This document shows, in pieces, positions 35,120 through 39,403 of a stretch of 39,403 nucleotides of DNA (position 1 is its first letter; each line of letters opens with the position of its first letter). The translations under genes were made by a program, and so were the position numbers. The DNA comes from Carboxylicivirga marina (GTDB lineage Bacteria; Bacteroidota; Bacteroidia; Bacteroidales; Marinilabiliaceae). The DNA is taken from the NCBI RefSeq assembly GCF_016612505.1, contig NZ_JAENRR010000047.1:1-39403 (forward strand), in the 5' to 3' direction. Under the pieces are notes generated by a model. The model made no database searches. It had not been told where the DNA came from and worked only from the letters and a program-made list of their open reading frames with translations.

Positions 35120-36187
35120 ATGATTAAACGAATCGCAAGCACACTTCTGCTATTAACAATTGTCATCACCACTTTCGGGCAATCGACAGAGATAAAAAAA
35201 CTTCTTAACAAACAAGATGAAAATCTGAGTCATCGACTCGATCGATTAGAAAAGATGGTTGATGACCTGATGTGGCATGAGCGCCTGGGTGACATCGCGC
35301 ATGTAGATAAAGTATACATGTATGGCCCACCGAAATGGAAAGAGAAAAACCCAACAGGATTGGGAGCAGGCAATCCGGTTAAATTCTGGTCTTACCTCTT
35401 CTTTCCTAAAAACATTGATACAAATAAGAAATACCCCCTTATGGTATTGCCTCATGGTGGTGTACATGCCGATTTCACGACCTATTACACCCACATTGTT
35501 CGTGAACTGGTGAGCCAGGGCTATGTCGTTGTAGCAGCCGAATATCGTGGTAGCACAGGGTATGGCAAAGGCCATTATGAGAAAATTGACTATGGCGGAC
35601 TGGAAGTTGAAGATGTATTTGCCAGTAAGAACTACATGCTCGAAAACTACCACTTCATCGACAAGAACCGTGTGGGCATCATGGGCTGGAGCCATGGCGG
35701 ACTGATCACACTTTTCAACATATTTGAGCATGCCAATGACTATGCAGTGGCCTATGCAGGCGTGCCGGTTAGTGATTTGGTGGCTCGAATGGGTTATTAC
35801 GAAGATGATTACCGTGCATTGTACGAAGTCGATTATCACATTGGACAATCGGCTCATAAAAATGTAGAGGAATACCGTCGTCGTTCGCCGGCCTGGAACA
35901 CTCATAAGTTCAAAAACACGCCCTTACTGATTCATACCAATACCAATGACAATGATGTGCATGTATTGGAGGTGGAGCATCTGATTAAATCGCTAAAAGC
36001 AGATAATAAACAATTTGAATACGAAATATATCAGGAAGTGCCGGGTGGGCATTCATTCGACCGAATGGATACGAAGATTGCCAAAGAGATAAGGGTGAAG
36101 ATTTACAAACACATGAATCAATACCTGAAGCCAGAGAAACCCATCAATAATTTGAAAGACATCCAGAAGGCCGGGTATCGTTTTTAA
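35120..36187 (+). CDS. Secreted S9-type alpha/beta hydrolase (peptidase-like)
   Basis: The 355-residue product has a signal peptide (MIKRIASTLLLLTIVITTFG) and a prolyl-oligopeptidase-like catalytic domain. The oxyanion region is LMVLPHGGVHADF, the nucleophile elbow MGWSHGG places Ser at about 191, the acid lies in HTNTNDNDVH (about 277), and the His in VPGGHSFDRM (about 311). The beta-propeller domain of full-length S9 peptidases is missing, so it is a single-domain member; whether it cleaves peptides or esters is open. It acts in the periplasm or outside. It is a single gene between two terminators. Confidence 0.88.
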   Translation: MIKRIASTLLLLTIVITTFGQSTEIKKLLNKQDENLSHRLDRLEKMVDDLMWHERLGDIAHVDKVYMYGPPKWKEKNPTGLGAGNPVKFWSYLFFPKNIDTNKKYPLMVLPHGGVHADFTTYYTHIVRELVSQGYVVVAAEYRGSTGYGKGHYEKIDYGGLEVEDVFASKNYMLENYHFIDKNRVGIMGWSHGGLITLFNIFEHANDYAVAYAGVPVSDLVARMGYYEDDYRALYEVDYHIGQSAHKNVEEYRRRSPAWNTHKFKNTPLLIHTNTNDNDVHVLEVEHLIKSLKADNKQFEYEIYQEVPGGHSFDRMDTKIAKEIRVKIYKHMNQYLKPEKPINNLKDIQKAGYRF

Positions 36188-36232
36188 ATCGATCAAATAG
36201 ACTCATAGAATTTTAGATCGATAGATTAATAG

Positions 36233-36287
36233 AAAGGATGCGACCTTTATCAGCAATTAATAAAGATCGCATCCTTTTATTTTTTCT
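36233..36287 (+). terminator. Intrinsic terminator between convergent genes
   Basis: AAAGGATGCGA (36233-36243) pairs with TCGCATCCTTT (36267-36277) and is followed by a T-rich run (ATTTTTT). It serves the hydrolase gene. Confidence 0.8.
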
Positions 36288-36338
36288 CCTTATAAGCTAC
36301 CCCATCGCCTTCGACACTTCGACGAGCAGAAGATTGTT

Positions 36339-37157
36339 TTAATGCTTCATCACGCCATTGAAGTAAACCACCTGAGTGGTATCTAAAGGTATCTCGTATG
36401 AAACTTCTAAACCAGATGGCATGGGCGAAATATGAATAGTCATCTCAAACTCATCTTGTTGCTTCGAACAGTTAATCTCATAAGGTTTACCAACATTAAA
36501 ATTGACTACTTCATAAAAGCAATTCTGCTTTCGACCATCCTTAAAATAGATAATTGCCAACTCTTCAGCTTTAAATTCCATTTGATAAACGTTATGCTTC
36601 TGCAACGAATCGGCTACGGTAAATGGGTTATAACTAACTAAGCCAGTTTTATAAGCTTCGCCCGACAATTGCATGGGGCTTAGATACAACTGCCACAAGC
36701 CTATCAGTTCTTGTTCAGTATTGGGGTAAGCTGCTTCATTCAACTGACCGGTTAACATCCGCAGATACAGCTCATTCTGTCCCAGCAAACCAACTTGCTC
36801 TTCATACAAGTGATTTAACGAATCGAGTAAAAACACGGTTGAATCTTCAAGTAGATCGAGGCGGGCCGTTTTTTCTTTCCACACCTCATCAAACAATGGC
36901 ACCCCTTTAACAATGGATTCATTTGCGAATTCCTTATCCAGCATTGATAGTTTAACATGGGTATAAAAAGTATCATATTGTTTCCACACTTCTATTAACT
37001 TTCGATACTCTTCCTGCAGTTTCAGGTTTGAACGATAGAGCGTGTCGAGTGAAAATTGTATTTCCTTTTTAGTTTGGCTATGTACTTCAGCAGCAGTTAG
37101 CGACAATAATATAATGAGCACTGTAGCGATGCTTTTAATCTTACTACTATTCATCAT
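36339..37157 (-). CDS. Secreted protein of unknown function (272 aa)
   Basis: I do not recognise a family. It has a signal peptide (SIATVLIILLSLTAAEVHS, cleaved before QTKKE) and no lipobox. An N-terminal helical, probably coiled-coil half (about 30-150, such as LRMLTGQLNEAA) is followed by a beta-rich C-terminal half (EMTIHISPMPSGLEVSYEIP). Two Cys (CFYE and CSKQ) may form a disulfide in the periplasm. It is a single gene, divergent from the second hydrolase. No function is proposed. Confidence 0.75.
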   Translation of the reverse strand: MMNSSKIKSIATVLIILLSLTAAEVHSQTKKEIQFSLDTLYRSNLKLQEEYRKLIEVWKQYDTFYTHVKLSMLDKEFANESIVKGVPLFDEVWKEKTARLDLLEDSTVFLLDSLNHLYEEQVGLLGQNELYLRMLTGQLNEAAYPNTEQELIGLWQLYLSPMQLSGEAYKTGLVSYNPFTVADSLQKHNVYQMEFKAEELAIIYFKDGRKQNCFYEVVNFNVGKPYEINCSKQQDEFEMTIHISPMPSGLEVSYEIPLDTTQVVYFNGVMKH

Positions 37158-37312
37158 TTTTATGGTATGAGTTTGAAACGAATAATCAATGTATTCAAAA
37201 GCGATGTAGATGTCCAGAAGTAATTGACCAACGGATGCAATTTGTTAATAAGTAACTAATAATGAATGATATTTGTATCTTTACGTATAACTGACAACCA
37301 AACCCATACATT

Positions 37313-38209
37313 ATGAAAAAGCTTATTCTACTCATTCTGCTTATTGCCCAGGTTATTGCCGGTCATGGCCAATCATCTGACCAGAACGTTAAAATATCGA
37401 CCCAGACAGGCGATTTACATGGCGTACTAAGCATAGCCGACACAAGCCAAACAACACCTGTTGTTATTATTGTTCCCGGCTCAGGTGCAACCGACCGCGA
37501 TGGCAATCAGGGCTTCATACTACACACCAATGCTTATAAGCAATTAGCCGTTCAACTTGCCAAAAACGGCATATCGACCCTGAGGTTTGATAAGCGAGGC
37601 GTTGGCCAAAGCCAGAAGGCTGTACTTAGCGAAAGTGACCTGCGCTTTGAAACATACATCAATGACCTCTTGGCATGGATTCAATTTGCGAAAGAAACTA
37701 AGCACTTTAATGCCATACATATTATTGGCCATAGCGAAGGGGCATTGATTGGCATGGTAGCCTCACAAAAGAGCGGGGTTGATAAATATATATCGCTGGC
37801 CGGCCCCGGGGTAAAGATTGATGAAACAATCAAACAACAAGTGAAAGGGCAGTTTAGCGACGAGTTATACAAAGAGGTGGAAGCTAATTTTGATACGCTT
37901 GCCATGGGCCAAACACTCCATAGTGTTAATCCTTTTTTGATGCAACTATTCAGACCTAGTCTGCAACCTTATATGATGTCGTGGATGAAATACGACCCTT
38001 GCCATGAAATCTCAAAGCTGGAAATACCCATACTCATTATTCAGGGTACAACCGACATACAGGTATCTGAAGACAATGCTCAATTGCTACACAAAGCTGC
38101 TCCTACCTCACAATTATCGCTTATAGAGAATATGAACCACGTACTGAAAGAAGCGCCAATGGACAGGCAAGCAAACATGCCACTTATAGCAATGGAACAC
38201 TGCCAGTAA
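37313..38209 (+). CDS. Secreted alpha/beta hydrolase, C-terminus frameshifted
   Basis: The 298-residue frame has a signal peptide (MKKLILLILLIAQVIAGHG), an oxyanion region VPGSGATDRDGN, LRFDKRGVGQS, the nucleophile elbow IIGHSEGALIG (Ser about 141), the acid in IQGTTDIQV (about 248) and the His in NMNHVLKEAP (about 276). It resembles the COG1073-type hydrolases of Bacteroidota. The frame ends abnormally after QANM with an unrelated 12-residue tail. Inserting one base after 38179 restores a normal C-terminus ending at 38250. The catalytic residues all precede the break, so some activity may remain. The break is either a real mutation or an assembly error. Confidence 0.88.
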   Translation: MKKLILLILLIAQVIAGHGQSSDQNVKISTQTGDLHGVLSIADTSQTTPVVIIVPGSGATDRDGNQGFILHTNAYKQLAVQLAKNGISTLRFDKRGVGQSQKAVLSESDLRFETYINDLLAWIQFAKETKHFNAIHIIGHSEGALIGMVASQKSGVDKYISLAGPGVKIDETIKQQVKGQFSDELYKEVEANFDTLAMGQTLHSVNPFLMQLFRPSLQPYMMSWMKYDPCHEISKLEIPILIIQGTTDIQVSEDNAQLLHKAAPTSQLSLIENMNHVLKEAPMDRQANMPLIAMEHCQ

Positions 38210-38250
38210 TGCCAGAGTTAACGGAGGTACTGGTCAGCTTTATAAAATAA
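38180..38250 (+). other. Out-of-frame C-terminal tail of the hydrolase
   Basis: Read in the frame starting ACT at 38182, this segment gives TYSNGTLPVMPELTEVLVSF then IK and TAA (38248-38250). It is the expected C-terminal helix of the family. The missing base most likely is a G in ATGGCC, now ATGCC (38177-38181). Confidence 0.8.
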
Positions 38251-38543
38251 TGCTCATTTCAACATTAAGTAAAGAATCGATAATTGATGAAATAGGTGAG
38301 CCAGAGCATGTGTATCTCAATTGATATACCGCCGACTATACTCCGTAGTGCCGAGTGGGTAATAGCTTTTTAAATATTAATGGTGAATGGTTAATGTTTA
38401 AATGCGATTGCCGCGGCCCATTACGGCTTATAGTGAGTGAATTTAGTATTATATATACAATCGCTATCATTTTACCAGGCGGCTTTTCAATTTTGTTCTG
38501 CTCCTCTTCAAACCGAACGCTCTCAACAGCTATAAACCAGTAA
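38250..38543 (+). pseudogene. Decayed ORF coupled to the hydrolase (two in-frame stops)
   Basis: The ATG at 38250 shares a base with the restored hydrolase stop (TAATG). The frame reads MLISTLSKESIIDEIGEPEH and on to TGA at about 38322, then TAG about eight codons later, then an open run RVGNSFLNINGEWLMFKCDC with a hydrophobic segment (IIYTIAIILPGGFSILF) to a stop at 38543. The same frame continuing in protein-like composition past both stops suggests a small membrane protein of about 95 residues that has decayed. Its 3' end runs into the 21-bp array. The family was not recognised. Confidence 0.5.
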
Positions 38544-38890
38544 ACAATCACCAAATAAGGTGAGGAAGTCAAGAAATTGCCATTAACAATCGCACAAGCG
38601 CTGGTATCACTTGCTAAATTGCTGCTGCCTGTTAAAAAACCATAGCTGTAAGTCGCTAAATCGTCATCAACACCTAAATAATCGCCCCAGACAATTGCTA
38701 AATTGAAAGTGACAGTAGCAAAAACATCAATGACACCGCCAATATTGCATGTGACACTCCCAAAATCGTTTCTTACACTAAAATAATCGCCGCTTACAAT
38801 GGTTAAAACGCCTGTTACAATGCCTAAAACGCCATTAACATCAAAAAACACCCATCTGACAATAACAAATACCCATCTGACATAAGTGGT
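38513..38890. repeat. Degenerate 21-bp tandem repeat array (about 17 units)
   Basis: Fifteen units of exactly 21 bp run in one register from 38576 (starts 38576, 38597, 38618 and so on to 38870), with two or three weaker units to the left. Conserved positions are (A)TCGCC or ATTGC at the start, ACA at positions 11-13 in most units (GACA, TACA or AACA) and AA at the end. Units share only about half their bases. The minus strand is open across the array merely because 21 is a multiple of three and the repeat carries few stops. Confidence 0.8.
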
Positions 38891-38911
38891 TAAAGCACAT
38901 ATATAAGCATG

Positions 38912-38930
38912 TACGCTTGTAGCAAGCGTA
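38912..38930. repeat. Perfect hairpin at the array end
   Basis: TACGCTTG-TAG-CAAGCGTA is an 8-bp perfect inverted repeat immediately right of the 21-bp array. There is no T-run, so it is not a typical terminator. Confidence 0.6.
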
Positions 38931-38960
38931 AGTTAGCCAGCCTATTAATAAAATGAACCC

Positions 38961-38990
38961 ACAAACACAAACACAAACACAAACACAAAC
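38961..38990. repeat. Hexanucleotide repeat (ACAAAC)5
   Basis: Five perfect copies of ACAAAC. Such a tract can change copy number by slippage. It lies in no gene, about 200 bp before the next start codon. Confidence 0.9.
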
Positions 38991-39187
38991 ATATCTTATG
39001 TATACTTCGCCAGATGTCATTCATCAATGAATTCATAGCTTTAATCACAGAAATAAAGCAATTCATCACTAAAACAGTAAAATAGCACAAATACAGGTGT
39101 TACGCTTTTTAGTTTCTGCTATTAACTCTATGAAGGGTTTCTTATGCACACAAAGAAGCCAATTCTAAACTTTTAAATCAAACACTA

Positions 39188-39334
39188 ATGAATTCAAAAC
39201 AGAACAACAAGAATGCCATGCATTTGGCCGTTTACAATGTATTTAAAACCTTCCCGAATGAGATCGACACCATTCCGGCATTGAAAAACAATGTGGCAGC
39301 ATTTGGTGAGCTATTGGGAAAAATAGATAACTGA
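39188..39334 (+). pseudogene. Short N-terminal fragment (48 aa) of a larger protein
   Basis: The frame MNSKQNNKNAMHLAVYNVFK... to GELLGKIDN then TGA has the composition and pattern of the N-terminus of a roughly 200-residue Bacteroidota protein of unknown function (a helical start with LAVYNVF, then IPALKNNVAAFGELL). Nothing resembling the rest follows in any frame up to the window edge. It could also be a genuine small protein. No RBS is evident. Confidence 0.45.
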
Positions 39335-39403
39335 CATTTCCCATGTCTATTAGGCAGCACTTGAAAGCTGCATTTCTATTAGCCTGAAGATTTTGTTGTC
39401 TTC

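Noticed and set aside
35246-35905. Minus-strand frame of 219 codons inside the S9 hydrolase gene
   Set aside because: A shadow of a clearly real gene with intact catalytic motifs on the plus strand.
38336-38851. Minus-strand open frame of 171 codons with a 7-residue periodicity
   Set aside because: It is open because the 21-bp repeat is a multiple of three with few stops; the periodic sequence continues beyond the ATG, and the 3' part runs antisense through a gene relic. No RBS or homologous protein pattern is seen.
38961-38990. Phase-variable coding repeat
   Set aside because: The (ACAAAC)5 tract is not inside a supported gene nor in a recognisable promoter spacer.

Overview
The window looks like chromosome of a Bacteroidota bacterium, most likely Bacteroidales/Marinilabiliales. 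The clues are a full-length hybrid two-component regulator of the Bacteroides type, DUF6249 and UPF0158 proteins, TAnnTTTG promoter elements (for example before trhO and mutS2), few Shine-Dalgarno sequences and moderately AT-rich DNA. The genus cannot be fixed from the sequence. No rRNA, tRNA, transposase, phage gene or CRISPR array was seen.

Layout. 0-5.5 kb (+): a 5'-truncated esterase relic, a tldD/tldE protease pair with a Tat-lipoprotein TldD, the tRNA hydroxylase gene trhO, and exonuclease III. 5.5-9 kb (-): hotdog thioesterase, DcaP-like porin, alkaline phosphatase. 9-12.3 kb: overlapping LMW phosphatase and fructosamine-kinase genes (a probable deglycation pair), UPF0158, and a membrane-anchored PPP-type phosphatase. 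12.3-12.9 kb is a scar-like spacer with GC-rich palindromes, a degenerate 21-bp tandem array and the decayed 3' end of a second PPP-type phosphatase gene. 12.9-17.5 kb (-): two paralogous TPR sensor kinases and a translationally coupled 120-aa unknown. 17.7-22.4 kb (+): ZIP transporter, TonB receptor, a 41-bp palindromic tandem array, endonuclease III. 22.7-26.9 kb (-): a 1394-aa hybrid two-component regulator with no target operon nearby.

27.1-27.75 kb holds four tandem copies of a small unit, each with promoter-like sequence and a strong intrinsic terminator: a probable family of sibling small RNAs of about 80 nt. It is followed by a cytidylate-kinase-like gene. 28.6-30.2 kb is a compact ECF sigma module: DUF6249 membrane protein (-), divergent from sigma factor plus putative anti-sigma (+). 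Both promoters carry the same TGTAAC-N17-CGTC signature, so the sigma factor probably drives itself and the DUF6249 gene. 30.2-38.2 kb: Gate-domain transporter, a conserved unknown, mutS2, two secreted alpha/beta hydrolases and an unknown secreted protein.

38.2-39.4 kb is decaying. It has a frameshifted hydrolase tail, a translationally coupled ORF with two in-frame stops, a second 21-bp degenerate array of about 17 units, a hexanucleotide repeat and a short N-terminal fragment of another protein. The strongest candidates for undescribed biology are the tandem small-RNA array, the self-contained ECF regulon, and three unrelated arrays whose periods equal two or four DNA helical turns.
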